Below are positions 12,993 through 23,961 of a stretch of 64,000 nucleotides of DNA, in pieces. The stretch is from Rhabdophis nuchalis. Its lineage: Eukaryota; Chordata; Lepidosauria; Squamata; Natricidae. The notes under the pieces were generated by a model. The model was not told the DNA's origin, made no database searches, and saw only the letters and a list, made by a program, of their open reading frames with translations. Numbering within the stretch: the stretch's first letter is position 1; each line of letters starts with the position of its first letter. Where the stretch lies: contig CM077645.1 in the NCBI GenBank assembly GCA_039707465.1, positions 66,413,850 to 66,477,849 of the forward strand. Direction: 5' to 3'. The translations under genes and the position numbers were made by a program.

Positions 12993-13479
12993 ATTAATTA
13001 TCATCTTTAAAGCGCTCCATGGCTCGGGACCTAGCTATCTGCGGGATCGGATCCTGCCTCATACATCCTCACGGCCGATTCGCTCCCACAGAGAGGGACT
13101 TCTCCAGGTGCCGTCCACTAGACTCTGTCAGCGGGCGACACCCAGGGTAAGGGCTCTCTCTGTGGCGGGCCCAGCCCTCTGGAACGACCTCCCCCCCGAC
13201 ATTAGGACCACCACGGACCTCCGCTCCTTCCGTCTTAAACTAAAAACACACTTCTTCTGCCTTGCCGGCCTGGGATAGTTACTCCTCTGTTTTTGGGTTT
13301 ATTGGGGATTTTTAGTGTAGTTAGTTTTAATGGGTATTTTAGCGCAGGTATTGTTTAATTTATTTTTAATATGAATTGTTGTATATAGTTATTGTTTTTA
13401 TCTTCCCTGTGCACCGCCCCGAGTCCCTGTGGGGAGAGGGTGCGGTTTATAAGTATTAAAATTATTATTATTAAAATTA
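12993..13479 (+). mobile_element. L2-type LINE, copy B, 3' end only
   Basis: A 5'-truncated LINE. Coding similarity starts at TCATCTTTAAAGCGCTCC and covers only the last ~90 codons (SYLRDRILPHTSSRP, PALWNDLPPDIRTTTDLRS, FCLAGLG, stop near 13278). The 3' UTR and a short, imperfect (TTA)n tail at about 13458-13479 follow. Such extreme 5' truncation is normal for target-primed reverse transcription. It is close to copies A and E over the shared part. Confidence 0.9.
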
Positions 13480-13798
13480 TATTGATGCTAAAAAAAGTAA
13501 CCAGTGACCAAGACAGAGATGTATGGTCAGATACAATGCCACTTTGCTCCCTTTATCCTTTTCTTCGTCTTACTTCATATCTTCCCCTCAGAGCAGCAAA
13601 CACTATTCTTCCACTAGGGAGGTTTCAAACCCCTAAATAAGAGGCTAAACTGGATTTAAAGAATATTTGTAATGCATATACAGTACAGTGCATAACTGAT
13701 AGGCGGTTGGGCAAAAATGCTGTAAATTAAGAATATTTTCAGAAATAGAAGTGTTAATAATTCATTTAACAAGAAATTCAAATCAAATTAATTTGGGG

Positions 13799-14056
13799 TG
13801 TTGTTGAAATCTGTACCGACGATTAGACGACAGACTAGCTGAGGTAACAGGAACAGCATTTATTGCAAGGTAACTATAAACAACTTCAGCACCTTGCTCT
13901 ATTTGATAGCTATTTATACAGGAGTAACCAATAGAAACAAAGTAAAAGCCTGCTTCCAACCAGGTGCATCTTAGCCAATAGGGGCAAGCCTTCAGTTGTA
14001 GGGCTGTCAGTCATAAGTCAAGGACTTGTGGCCAGTTGTAAGTCAAGGACATTACA
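13799..14056 (-). repeat. 3' LTR of the older gypsy element (G1)
   Basis: Read on the minus strand this is a 258-bp LTR beginning TGTAATGTCC at 14056 and ending ...TTCAACAACA at 13799. It contains a TATA-like GTATAAATAG and a polyadenylation signal CAATAAATG followed by the 3' end, the usual U3-R-U5 order. Next to it at 14057-14070 (minus strand TAAGGGGAAAGAGG) is a polypurine tract, as expected just upstream of a 3' LTR. It is not similar to the LTR at 59319-59573, so the two gypsy elements are different families. The 13799 boundary could be 13802. Confidence 0.75.
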
Positions 14057-14070
14057 CCTCTTTCCCCTTA

Positions 14071-15560
14071 GCTGGAGCATGCGCAGTACTCACACATGCA
14101 TAATCCGCTAAATAGGTGGGGTGCGACTGGACCCGCCCAGAATGCCTCAGCTATGGCTTGTCAGTGGACAAGGTAGGACATTCCCATTGCATCTCCACCC
14201 AATTCAGGGAGGAGCTCCCGGTGACATCACGAGATTCCAGTCCACGATGTGGGCCCAGCAGAAAAAGCAGTCCTGCTGCAGCGAGGCAGATTGAGGCAGA
14301 GTCTGGGCTGGCTCCCGGAGGCTCTGGTTGGTTGCAGGTCTTCATCGGAGAGGTCTGACTGGGGATAGGCCTCAGGTGGAAGGCAGCACCTCAATTGATC
14401 AATGTGGCGCAACCATTCTTGCCCATCATGTAAGACGACCCTATAGGAACAGTGACCCATTAGATGTGTAATGGTGTCTGGCACCCACCTAGGATCCCCT
14501 GAAAAAGTCCTAGCGAAGACAGGGTCCTCCTCCCAAAATTGGTGTGGGAGTGCCCCCAGGTTGTCAGCCCTTAGGTCATTATAGTGGGGATGCAATAGAT
14601 CCAGGGTGGTCCTCAGGGGCTGGCCCATTAGCAGCTCTGTGGGGCTTTTGGTTGGGCATGGTGCAGTGTTGGCTAAGGAGGTAGGCCACCACCTTGTCCA
14701 GCCAGCTTCCCTGGTTCATCCTCTCTAATGCTTCCTTGGCCGAGCGGACAGCTCGCTCTGCTTGGCCATTGCAAACAGGGTGGTACAGGGATGTGAGGGC
14801 ATGATGGATTCCCAGGCTTGCTCAGAATCCCTGAAATCCTGCAGCTGTAAACTGGGCCCCGTTGTCAGAGACCAGGTTGTTCGACAAACCATGCATTGCG
14901 AAGATGAGGCACAGTCCCCGTATAGTGGCTTCTGTGGTGGTGGACACCAATGAGAGGAGTTCTATCCATTTAGAGTAGGTATCTACCACCACCAGGAAGT
15001 TCTGGGCATGGAAGGGGTCTGTGTAGTCAATGTGGATGCTGGACCATGGTCCTCTTGGAAATTCCCATTCCCTGACAGGGGATGCTGGCCTGGACTCTTG
15101 GCAGAGTTTTCAGCTGGCAACCCATGTCATGATGGTCTCGTCCAGCTTGGACCATCAGACATAGCTGTGGGCTAATGCCTTCATACGAGCTATGCCTGGT
15201 TGGCCCAGTTGGAAGCAGTCAAGCACCTGGGTCCTTAAGGAGGGGGGATCACTACTCTAGCCTCCTACCACAGGTATCCCCCTCGGTCGAGAGTTCCAAC
15301 TGATTAGTTTTGTAGGGGTAGAACTCATCATGCACTTTGCCCAAGGGCCACCCCCTGCACACCCAGTAAAGTACTTGGGAGGTGATGGGGTCAGCCCGAG
15401 AGTGGTGGGCCACATCAGATGGAGAGGTGGGGAGGTCCAAGACCTTGATTGATAGTACAGTGTAGACCAGGGAGGGGTTGAGATTGACTGAGGGGAGGGG
15501 GCAGAGGCTCAGGGCATTTGTGTTCCCTAGCTGTTTCCCAGGGCGGTATTGCAGCAAATT
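14071..15560 (-). pseudogene. Decayed gypsy pol (RNase H end, integrase, C-terminus)
   Basis: On the minus strand, from 15560 down, the pieces are collinear with the C-terminal half of the gypsy pol at 60450-63886. They run YRPGKQLG (end of RNase H), the LPTSPSDVAH linker, GIARMKALAHSYV (integrase zinc-binding region), HIDYTDP (first Asp), VSDNGAQF (second Asp), NGQAERAVRS (Glu), and the C-terminal stretch in the frame 14227-14628 (DLLHPHYNDL, DPVFARTFSGDPRWVP, HIDQLR). Several stops and frame changes separate them. Gag, protease and the reverse transcriptase core are missing. It retains no function. Confidence 0.85.
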
Positions 15561-15561
15561 T

Positions 15562-16060
15562 TGGTAAACTGCCTCCTGCTATAGCCAAATATTTCAAATT
15601 TTGATTCATCACTCCAGAGCACCTGCTGGCATTTCTTTGCACCCAAATTGTTATGCTTTTATGCATATTTGAGTTGCTTAGTCTTGTTTCCATGTCAGAA
15701 GTATGGCTTTTTGGTTGTAATTCTTTCATGAAGACCATTTCCATCCTGTCTCTGGATAGTAGATCAGTGTACCTGGTTTCTGCCTGTTTGTGCTCATGGC
15801 ACTGCTGGGCATCTTTTAGTGTCAAAGGGAAGTAGGCAAGATGTGATTCATCTTGCCCGTTTCTTTGTGCTCCTTCAAAAGACCTTGAACACATCTTGAA
15901 ACCCCAGTCTGCTTTGAAATCATTGCCTGGTTGAGACCTCGCTGATGCAGTCTATCTACCATGTGTCTTGTTCCTGTACTAAGTTTCTTCAAGGTGCGTG
16001 ATCTGTGAGATAAAACTGTCTTTCACAATTTCACGTAGCAGAGGTATTTGCTGTTGCCCA
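15562..16060 (-). pseudogene. Tc1-like transposase, N-terminal half
   Basis: The minus-strand translation shows a helix-turn-helix DNA-binding segment, with VDRLHQRGLNQAMISKQTGV at 15901-15960 followed by LLKEHKETGK. Further along, KCQQVLWSDESKFEIF (about 15588-15636) contains an Asp in the DESKF motif, part of the DDE catalytic triad of Tc1/mariner transposases. Stops and shifts lie between these blocks. The frame is cut at the junction with gypsy sequence near 15560, so the C-terminal part, including the final Glu region, is absent. It sits inside the Tc1 terminal repeats described for 13681-16398. Confidence 0.75.
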
Positions 16061-16398
16061 GTTTTAAGTCTCCCACACAACTGTTTCAGTTAATGATTGT
16101 GTTTGAAACTATATTTGAAATCGATGATCATTATTACCACCTGCTTGGTATAATTGGTTAATGATACTCCTGACTCTAATTCTACAAAATCTCTGACTTT
16201 GTACCACTGTAAGACTTAAGGCTGTTTTGAAGACAAAAGATGGTCGCACCTAATATTGATTTGAATTGGATTTCTCGTCTGTTCATTTACTTTCCATTTT
16301 GTTAATTGATGAAAATAAATTATTAACACCTTTATTTCTGAAAGTGTTCTTAATTTATAGCATTTTTGCACAACTGCTTATCCCTTTTGCACAAACTG

Positions 16399-18135
16399 CA
16401 CAACTGCTTAATACTTTTAACATTTTTACATACAACACAATACAGAGCGTCATACATAATGTAAATACAGACTAAGTGCCCCTTTACATCGGGTTATAAA
16501 ACACAGAGATGAAAATAGGGAGATTTCCTTGACTATGTAAGCCTATACCAATAATTTGAAAAGAGGCACCAAAACCAGAAAGAGTTATACTAAATTTATC
16601 CCAACCAGACATTTCCTGAAATCATCAGGAGTTTAGAGGTATATCAAGAAAAACATGGAGGCACAGAGAAAATAAAACACAGGCAGACTCCCAAATTCTA
16701 TTTAAGAAAAAGATGTTTCAAAAAAATGTTGATAGCAGCAGAAAATCATAATAATATTACATTTTGTGGAAAGATTGAATGAAAATATGGTGCAGGAAAA
16801 AAGACTCTCCTCTTCAAGTATATACAGCAACGTTAATATTCTGTATGACTGCTTAGCATGAAAACTGAAAGCAGTCTATTATTCAAATCACAGATTTCCT
16901 ACAAACCTTTTGATAGGCATTTTGTCAATGAATAGATGTACAGGTGCAAAGTGGTCTAAACATGAGATATCTACCTTCAGGCACTTAATTTTTTAACTTT
17001 TTTTATTTTGTTCTTAATGATTTGTGGTGCTGTATTGTAAATCCGATTTCCTTTTGTATTTCTCCTTCCTGTTCTGGAAAATGTAAATCCGTTTATAGCA
17101 CATGTCACCACTTCTCGTTTTATAAACAACTAGGGAGTGAATTCTTCAGAGGAAGATAAATGCAAGGCAATTTCAGAGTTGTACGATTCCATGACTCAGA
17201 CTCTTGGGAGAAAGTTTGCTTTGCCTTAGGCTGAGATGTTGGCCAATGCTCCATGAGTTCTGTTCCTTAGCTAGCCTTTTCCTTCAAGGGCCCATAGATT
17301 TTGTGAAAGTAGTATTCAAAACCTCAGGGTTTTGGGAGGTAGGATCCATGGATGTGATATGGGATATCCATAAAATATTGTGAATCTACTGCAGATCATA
17401 TTGAGTTAAATTTCCTTATACTATACTAGAGTATCTTAGAGTATCTTCAAAGTATACTAGGCAGAGAAATCCTCCTGCATTAATTTGATACAAGGCAACT
17501 TATTTTAGAGTATCTGGGAGCTGCACCCAAATATTTTTTGCATTTTTGCATTGTACTCAGGTTGGCGCTGCATTGCTACTACTAAAAACAAATGCAAAGA
17601 AAGTAGGTACAGCAGACAAAGTTGACGTTTTCAAAAATATTCATGTTGTTTTCTTGGTTGAGCTCTTCCAGTTTCGTCCAGGAAAACTGTATCACTTGTA
17701 CCATAGAAATAAACGACAGCTTGGCCCTAAATCTAGATTTTACCCCTCTTCTATTTTCATACTGAAGCTTTTTCTCCAATTTTCGCTAATTCTGTAGAAA
17801 TGAAGGAGAACTGTCTTTTTTTCATTGGCTTGAAAACATTTTTTCCATCTGATCTGGTGCTAATCAAAATCCCTAATTATGTGCACCAATTTAAATGTGA
17901 GCAAATGGAAGCACAATCTGAGAGCTTTCTGAAAGACCAGCAAGTAATGGGAAGATTCTTAGACTTAAACAACCACAAGATAGGAGAAGAATTCATTAAT
18001 AGCTTAATTTATAAATGGCATTGTAGCACAGGCTGCAAAAAGCTTGCCAACAGTATACAAAGTATTCAAGATTTCCTTCTAATTTTGTAATAAATAAGTG
18101 CTAGATATTTCTATCATAATTTCCGAGGGTCCATC
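16399..18135. other. Unannotated
   Basis: AT-rich DNA without a recognised element. Frames of 60-96 codons (for example 17800-18090) have no family signature. Confidence 0.4.
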
Positions 18136-18143
18136 CCCTAAAT

Positions 18144-19429
18144 CAGGGGTCCCCAACCTTTTTTGCACCAGGGACCGGTTTCATTTTAAAGAAAGTTTTG
18201 CGGACTGGCTGAGTGGCTCAGCAGTCATGTGACTGGGTGGGCGAGGCCAACTTGGAAAATGTGAAACTCACTTAACAATGGTCTTGGTTAACAACCAAAC
18301 TTTTGGGCTCAATTGTGGTCATAAGTTCTTTCTTTCTTTCTTTTTCTTTCTTTCTTTCTTTTTCTTTCTTTTTTCTCTGTCTCTTTCTCTTTCTTTCCCT
18401 CTTTCTCTCTCTCTTTTTCTTTCTTTCTCTTTATTTATTTCTTTCTCTTTCTTTCTTTCTCCCTCTCTCTCTTTCTTTCTCTTTCTTTCCCTCTTTCTCT
18501 CTTTCTTTCTCTCTCTTTATTTCTCTTTCTCTCTTTCTTTCTTTCTTTCTTTCCCTCTTTATCTTTCTTTCTCTTTCTTTATCTCTCTTTCTTTCTCTTT
18601 CTGTCTCTTTCTCTTTCTCTCTGTCTGTCTTTCTTTCTCTTTCTCTCTCTTTCTCTCTGTCTCTCTCCCACTTTTTTTCTTTCTTTCTCTTTTTCTTTCT
18701 CTCTATCTCTGTCTCTCTCTCCTTCGTCCGCCCATCTGTCACTCTATGTGTGTGTGTGTATGTCTGTCTGTCTCGCATTCACGCACTTAATCACTCATTC
18801 TGTGTCTCTCTCTTTCCCTCCCTCCCTCTCTCTGTCTCTCTGTGTGTGTCTGTCACTCTCTGATTCCCCCTCCCTCCCTGTCTCTCTCTGTGTCTGTGCC
18901 TCTCTCTGTCTGTCTATCGTCATCCCTGCCGCAGCAGCCCTCCCTACCGGCCGCCGATTCCCTCCCTCCTTCCCCCCGCGGAGCCTCCTCAGCCCGGCCC
19001 GCCGCGCTCACTCGCCATAGCCTGCCCTGCCCACCCAGCTGCCGTGCTTGGTCGCTCGTTCGCTCGCTCAGGCTCCTTCCAGGAGCTGAAAAGTCTCCGT
19101 GTGTGGGAGGGGGGGGGAAAGGAACGGCAGCCCCTGGAAGACGACAAGTGGCCGGCATGCCAGCTTTGGAGGCTCCGCGGGGGGAAGGAGGAAGGGAATC
19201 GGAAGCCGGTAGGGAGGGTTGCTGCGGCGCCCCCCAGGAGTCCCACCGTCGACGAGGGTGGAGGAAGAGCCACACTCCAACGGCACGAACAGCCGTGCCT
19301 GTGCTCTCCCACGCGCTCTGTCCAGGGGGCTGTCCCCTCCTCCCTCCTCCTCCTCTCCGGTCCTGCGGCCCAGTTCCTACCAAGCCACGGACCGGCACCG
19401 GTCTGCGGCCTGGGGTTTGGGGACCCCTG
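18144..19429. mobile_element. Non-autonomous hAT element H1 carrying a microsatellite and GC-rich fold-back
   Basis: The ends CAGGGGTCCCCAACC and the inverse GGTTTGGGGACCCCTG form terminal inverted repeats. Perfect 8-bp direct repeats CCCTAAAT flank it at 18136-18143 and 19430-19437, the hAT signature. Inside, in order: a module (about 18196-18325) with CTCACTTAACAATGG and AACAACCAAACTTTT; a pyrimidine tract (18326-18920); and a GC-rich part with a 60-bp inverted repeat (18929-18988 against 19168-19227). No transposase is encoded. The module is shared, in inverse orientation, with the hAT elements at 37274-37668 and 39289-41157. Confidence 0.85.
18326..18920. repeat. Long pyrimidine microsatellite inside H1
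   Basis: About 600 bp consists almost only of C and T on the plus strand. It starts as (CTTT)n, becomes mixed CTTT/CT, and passes into GTCT, TGTG and TCTC variants. The long Phe/Leu/Ser-rich frames that overlap it are translations of this tract, not genes. Confidence 0.9.
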
Positions 19430-19437
19430 CCCTAAAT

Positions 19438-20633
19438 CTTTGCATTAAAACATTTTATTGAAGTTAGTGTAATTTTGATTCCTCAAAGTATTGCCTGCTG
19501 TGAAAGGTTGTTCCACATAATTCCTCTTTAGATCTCCCATATGAGCCAAGAAGAAAAATGGTGGGTGACTTTATGCCTGTCCTCTATAGATTTGGAACAC
19601 CAGAAGATTCCATCTGATACCTGAATCTCTTCTACATTTAGCTTCTCTAAACATTTCATTTTTTATTATTTTATTTATCATTTTATTTTAATATATTAAT
19701 ATTTTATTTTACTATTTTATTTTCTCACCTTTATTATTTTACAAATAACTCAAGACAGCAAATCTATTCAATGCAATCCATTGCTCCTCTTTTCCTCACA
19801 ACAATATCCTGTGAGGTGCATTGAGCTGACAGAGTGATTGGCGCAAATCATCTAAAACTGGAATAAAGACTAGGAGAAAGGGACTAATTTTGTTTCTTTG
19901 GTTTCTTTTTCCCCCACAATAGTATGTTTTCCTATAGTGAAATGTATTTAATTATCTGAATTATCTGTCATGGTCCCCTCACTAACAGCATTCCGCCAGA
20001 GAAATGATGCCCTCTCGTTAAAAGGGTTCCCAAAACCCTTTGATTTGGTTTTCCATGTTATTTTGTTTTGTTTTAATACAACATTATTTCTAAGCCACTG
20101 GCCTAGACCTGTTGGACACCAAGGACCAATAGAGAGAGGTTCTTCAGCAGTTCAGAAGGAGCATGGTTTTGCGTGCTGCCTCCATCTCATGGATGGGGCT
20201 TCATTTGTTTGCATGGCTCAGTTTCTGCATCCTACAGACTGGTGCCAGTCCATGGACCAGGGATTGGGAACACCTGCTGTAAGCCATATACAGATCCTTT
20301 AAAAGGACTCTGTATGTGGACAAAAGTGCCAAATCCAGTTTAAACACCTGCCTGACTATACAAACAACAATATTAAATCTAATTGTTAAAGCAGAATGGA
20401 ACCCCCAGAGGTGATATTCTACTGGTTCCGACCGGTTCATCCAAACTGGTAGTGGAACTCATGGGTGGCCCTGCCCACCTACCCCAGCTGTCCAGCATCC
20501 CATTTAGGCCCTTTTTTCACTAAAAGCGCATGCACGTGCTCACATTTGTGAACCTGTAGGGAAGGTAAGTTAATACCAATTCTGGTACCCGCTATATTTT
20601 CAGGATAAGATATCATCCTCAAACCTTGGGCAT
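19438..20633. other. Old SINE-like and hAT-like remnants
   Basis: At about 19715-19870 (minus strand), AAATAACTCAAGACAGC, CCTGTGAGGTGC and GAGCTGACAGAGTGA match the inverse of the SINE body at 24668-24905. At 20215-20278, GGTGCCAGTCCATGGACCAGG followed by GGGAACACCTGCTG looks like one terminus of a hAT element related to H1; its partner end is not seen. The rest is unrecognised. Confidence 0.45.
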
Positions 20634-20731
20634 AGCCCCAATGGGACGAGGGAGGACACACGCTGGATCTGATTTTTGTCTCTGGACACTGGATTAGTGA
20701 TCTTGGAACAGGGGATTTAGTCATCTTACCC

Positions 20732-22295
20732 TTGTCATGGACAGATCACTCTCTCCTTCGGATAGACTTTCCAACCGTCACACCCCACCGCGGGGAGGCG
20801 GAACCGGAGACACCGAGTTGGTTCCGCCCCAGGCGCCTGATGGACCCGGAAAGGTTCCAGAGGGAGCTTGGGCCAGTACCTGTGTCCCTGTCCCACGGCT
20901 CGACTGAGGATCTAGTGGCCGCATGGTATAGTGCGGCCACGGGGGCCTTGGACCGAGTCGCGCCCTTGCGGCCTCTCATGCGGCGTCGAGTCACCCAGGC
21001 TCCTTGGTTTACCGAGGAGCTTCGGGAGATGAAACGCTGTAAGAGACGCCTAGAGAGTAGGTGGAGATCTTCTCGATCCGAATCTGACCGAACACTAGTG
21101 AGAGACCATATTAGGACTTATTTAGTGGCGCTAAGAGTGGCCAAACGTGAGTATTGTGCCACCCTTATCGCGTCCGCGGAAAACCGCCCTGCCGCCCTGT
21201 TTGGGGTGACCCGCTCCCTCTTGCATTTGAGGCCGCGGGAAGCCCCTCTGCAGGGTCGAGCAGAGGAATTTGGAGTTTTTCTGCAGGACAAAATCACTCA
21301 GATTCGGAACGAGCTGCCCTCCACTAGTGATCCGGTCGAGGTGCCCGGTGCTGGTCTTGAGATAACATCTTGGGAGGAGTTTGACTTTGTTACTACCGAG
21401 GATATGGACAGGTTGCGGAGGAACCTTAGAGCCACCACATGTTTATTGGACCCGTGCCCCTCCTGGCTTGTACTGGCATCCTGGGAGGTGACACGAGGCT
21501 GGCTCCAGGGTATTGTGAATTCATCTCTGAGTGAGGGGTCCTTGCCCACCGTCTTGAAAGAGGCGGTGGTGAGGCCCCTCCTCAAGAAGCCATCCCTGGA
21601 CCCAGCTTTATTAGAGAACTATCGTCCCGTCTCCAACCTTCACTTTTTAGTGAAGGTTGTTGAGAGTGTGGTGGCTCAACAGTTTCCCCGACATCTGGAG
21701 GAAGTTGATTATCTAGACCCGCGCCAGTCCGGCTTCCGGCCCGGTCACAGTACCGAGACGGCATTGGTCGCGTTGGTGGATGATCTCTGGAGGGCACGGG
21801 ATAGAGGTTGTTCCTCTATCCTTGTCCTATTAGATCTCTCAGCGGCTTTTGATACCATCGACCATGGTATCTTATTGCACCGATTGGGGGGGTTGGGGCT
21901 GAGAGGCACCGTTTTACGGTGGTTCTCATCCTACCTCTCTGGTCGGTCGCAATGGGTGTTGGCAGGAGGGCAGAAGTCGTCCCCGAGGCCCCTCACATGT
22001 GGGGTTCCTCAGGGGTCGGTCCTCTCGCCACTCCTGTTCAACACCTACATGAAGCCGCTGGGTGAGATCATCCGTGGTTTTGGGGTGGAATACCATCTGT
22101 ACGCTGATGACACTCAGTTGTACATATCCACCCCAAACCACCCCAACGATGCCGTCGAGGTGCTGTCCCGGTGTCTGGAGGCCGTACGGATCTGGATGGG
22201 TAGTAACAAACTCAAGCTCAACCCGGCCAAGACCGAGTGGCTGTGGTTTCCGGCACCCCGGTTCAGCCAGATAAGTCCAACACTGGCCATTGGGG
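20732..22295 (+). pseudogene. LINE C endonuclease end and reverse transcriptase
   Basis: Starting within the endonuclease C-terminus (WTDHSLLRIDFP, where Thr replaces the usual Ser of SDH), this frame covers the linker and the full reverse transcriptase: NYRPVSNLHFL, GFRPGHSTETAL, LDLSAAFDTIDH, GVPQGSVLSPLLF and YADDTQLY near 22101-22124. There is no internal stop across more than 500 codons. Around 22290-22296 one base is missing relative to the other copies, and the formal open frame to 22414 is out of phase beyond that. The true start lies upstream in the missing 5' part. Confidence 0.85.
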
Positions 22296-22947
22296 CGAAC
22301 AACTGGCCCCCGTGGAGAGGGCGCGCAACTTGGGCGTCCTCCTGGATTCCCGGCTGTCCATGGAGGACCATGTGGCGGCCGTGGCCAGGGGGGCATTCTA
22401 TCAGGTACGCCTGATACGCCAGTTGCGCCCCTTACTGGACCGGGGAGCCCTTCGCACAGTCACTCAAGCGCTCGTGACATCCCGGCTGGATTACTGTAAC
22501 GCTCTCTACATGGGGCTCCCCTTGAGGTGCACTCGAAGGCTACAGTTAGTACAGAATGCGGCCGCGCGGGTGATTATGGGTGCCACAAGGCAAACCCACG
22601 TAACACCTCTCCTGCGCGAGCTGCACTGGCTGCCTGTGGCCTTTCGAGTGCGCTTCAAGGTGCTGATGACCATCTTTAAATCGCTCCATGGCTCGGGGCC
22701 TAGCTATATACGAGACCGCCTCCTGCCCCATACATCCCTTCGTCCGATCCGCTCCCACAGAGAGGGTCTTCTTCGGGTGCCGTCGACGGGGCAATGCCGG
22801 TTGGCGACACCCAGGGGAAGGGCCTTCTCTGTGGCGGGCCCGGCCCTCTGGAACGACCTACCCCCCGACCTCCGTACTATCTCGGACCTCCGCCTCTTCC
22901 GCCAACGTCTTAAGACGTATTTATTCCAACAAGCCGGCCTAGGATAG
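22296..22947 (+). pseudogene. LINE C C-terminal domain
   Basis: After the one-base shift the frame (open from 22237) carries RARNLGVLLDSRLS, TSRLDYCNALYMGL, RRLQLVQNAAARVI, LHWLPVAFRVRFKVL, SYIRDRLLPHTS and PALWNDLPPDLRT, ending at TAG 22945-22947. It is collinear with the same domain in copies A, D and E. Confidence 0.85.
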
Positions 22948-23145
22948 CCCCCATTTCTGACTTTTTAAGAAAATAATTTATAATTGGCAAGGGTTTTAAT
23001 ATTGGGTTTTAGCACGGGTTTATTAATTTAATACATTTTAATAGATATTTATTGTATTTTGTGTTCTTAAATAATGCCTCTGCGCCGCCCTGGGTCCTAA
23101 CAAGGAGAAGGGCGGGGTATAAATTTAATTTAAAAAAATAATAAT

Positions 23146-23527
23146 GTTTAATTTCATGGGAAAGAAACTATGTGTTTAAGGTATGGCATGATTTAAAATT
23201 CTATTAAAATGAGTGTTGCCATGCTTACATCTGGAAGGCTAATTGTATATGTCCATGCATTCCTGCTTTAGGAAAACTGATGGCCACCATCTCAGGGATG
23301 AGACAACAGAAAGCTATTAGAAAACAGAGGGTATATGTCACAAGTTCAATCTGGGGCAGGTACCGTTCCCACGAAATTTGACCCTAAAAGAATACTCTGA
23401 TCTAAAATAATTAATCTGGAAAATAAATATTGTTTTTGCATATGAATGGGAACCAATGGAGGAAGAGAAATATTGCAGGCAGAAATCTTAGGGCTACCTT
23501 ATCTTTACCTGATTTTCCCCCCATATA
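23146..23527. other. Unannotated
   Basis: AT-rich spacer between LINE C and the MITE. I see nothing recognisable. Confidence 0.4.
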
Positions 23528-23529
23528 TA

Positions 23530-23959
23530 CCCTGTTTCCCTGAAAATAAGACCGAACCAGATAATAAGCCCAATCAGGCTTCTGAGTGCATGCACTAAAA
23601 TAAGTCCTCCTTCAAAAATAAGCCCTTCCCAAAAATTTTGATTTGATTTTTGATTTTATTCGCATTTATAACCCGCACCCATCTCACCACAAAGGGACTC
23701 GAGGCGGCGCACAGGGAATATAAAATATAAATACATATATACAAGAATAATATTCATTAAAACTAAATTAAATTAACCCACCCTGCGCTAAAACCAATTA
23801 AAACCCCTGAATTATTGCAACACAGCAGCAGCCATGAGCTGACCACACTCGCTGCCTCCTGCACCTTAACAATAATAAGATCTCCCAAAAATAAGGCCAA
23901 GTGCTTATTTCAGGGGTCAAAAGAAAATAAGATCCTGTCTTATTTTTGGGGAAACACGG
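23530..23959. mobile_element. TA-flanked MITE with nested LINE 3' end
   Basis: The ends CCCTGTTTCCCTGAAAATAAG and ...TTTTTGGGGAAACACGG are inverse complements with few mismatches and are flanked by TA at 23528-23529 and 23960-23961. The family is that of 4746-4977, but this copy is about 200 bp longer because an L2-type LINE 3' end sits inside it (about 23640-23830). Removing that segment gives roughly 240 bp, close to the 232 bp of the other copy. Confidence 0.75.
23640..23830 (-). mobile_element. L2-type LINE 3' end nested in the MITE
   Basis: On the minus strand this shows the L2-type 3' UTR. TGTGCGCCGCCTCGAGTCCC and a GGTGCGGGTTATAAATGCG segment are followed by an A-rich tail with TCAAAAATCAAAT. 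No coding part remains. Boundaries are approximate because the flanks are AT-rich. Confidence 0.7.
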
Positions 23960-23961
23960 TA

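Larger units (their letters stand above)
13681..16398 (-). mobile_element. Tc1/mariner transposon relic interrupted by a gypsy element
   Basis: The outer parts form one Tc1-type transposon. The left terminal repeat (13681-13798) starts after TA and contains GCAAAAATGCTGTAAATTAAG and AGAAATAGAAGTGTTAAT. The right terminal region (about 16240-16398) contains the inverse (ATTAACACC, TTTCTGAAAGTGTTCTTAAT, CATTTTTGCACAACTGC). These are long terminal inverted repeats of more than 100 bp, with about 35 bp missing on the left. The minus-strand transposase remnant lies at about 15562-16060. A decayed LTR element occupies 13799-15560, where the C-terminal half of the transposase should be. The right boundary is approximate. 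Confidence 0.75.
20634..23145 (+). mobile_element. L2-type LINE, copy C
   Basis: A 5'-truncated LINE. Similarity begins inside the endonuclease domain near 20634 and runs through the reverse transcriptase and C-terminal domain to a 3' UTR ending in an A/T tail with AATAATAATG at about 23145. The UTR has CTGCGCCGCCCTGGGTCC and AAGGGCGGGGTATAAATT, a somewhat different subfamily from copies A, B and E and closer to D. One frameshift separates the two main frames. Confidence 0.9.

Noticed and set aside
18278..18863. Frames of up to 186 codons rich in Ser, Phe and Leu, resembling multi-pass membrane proteins
   Set aside because: They are translations of the pyrimidine microsatellite in H1.
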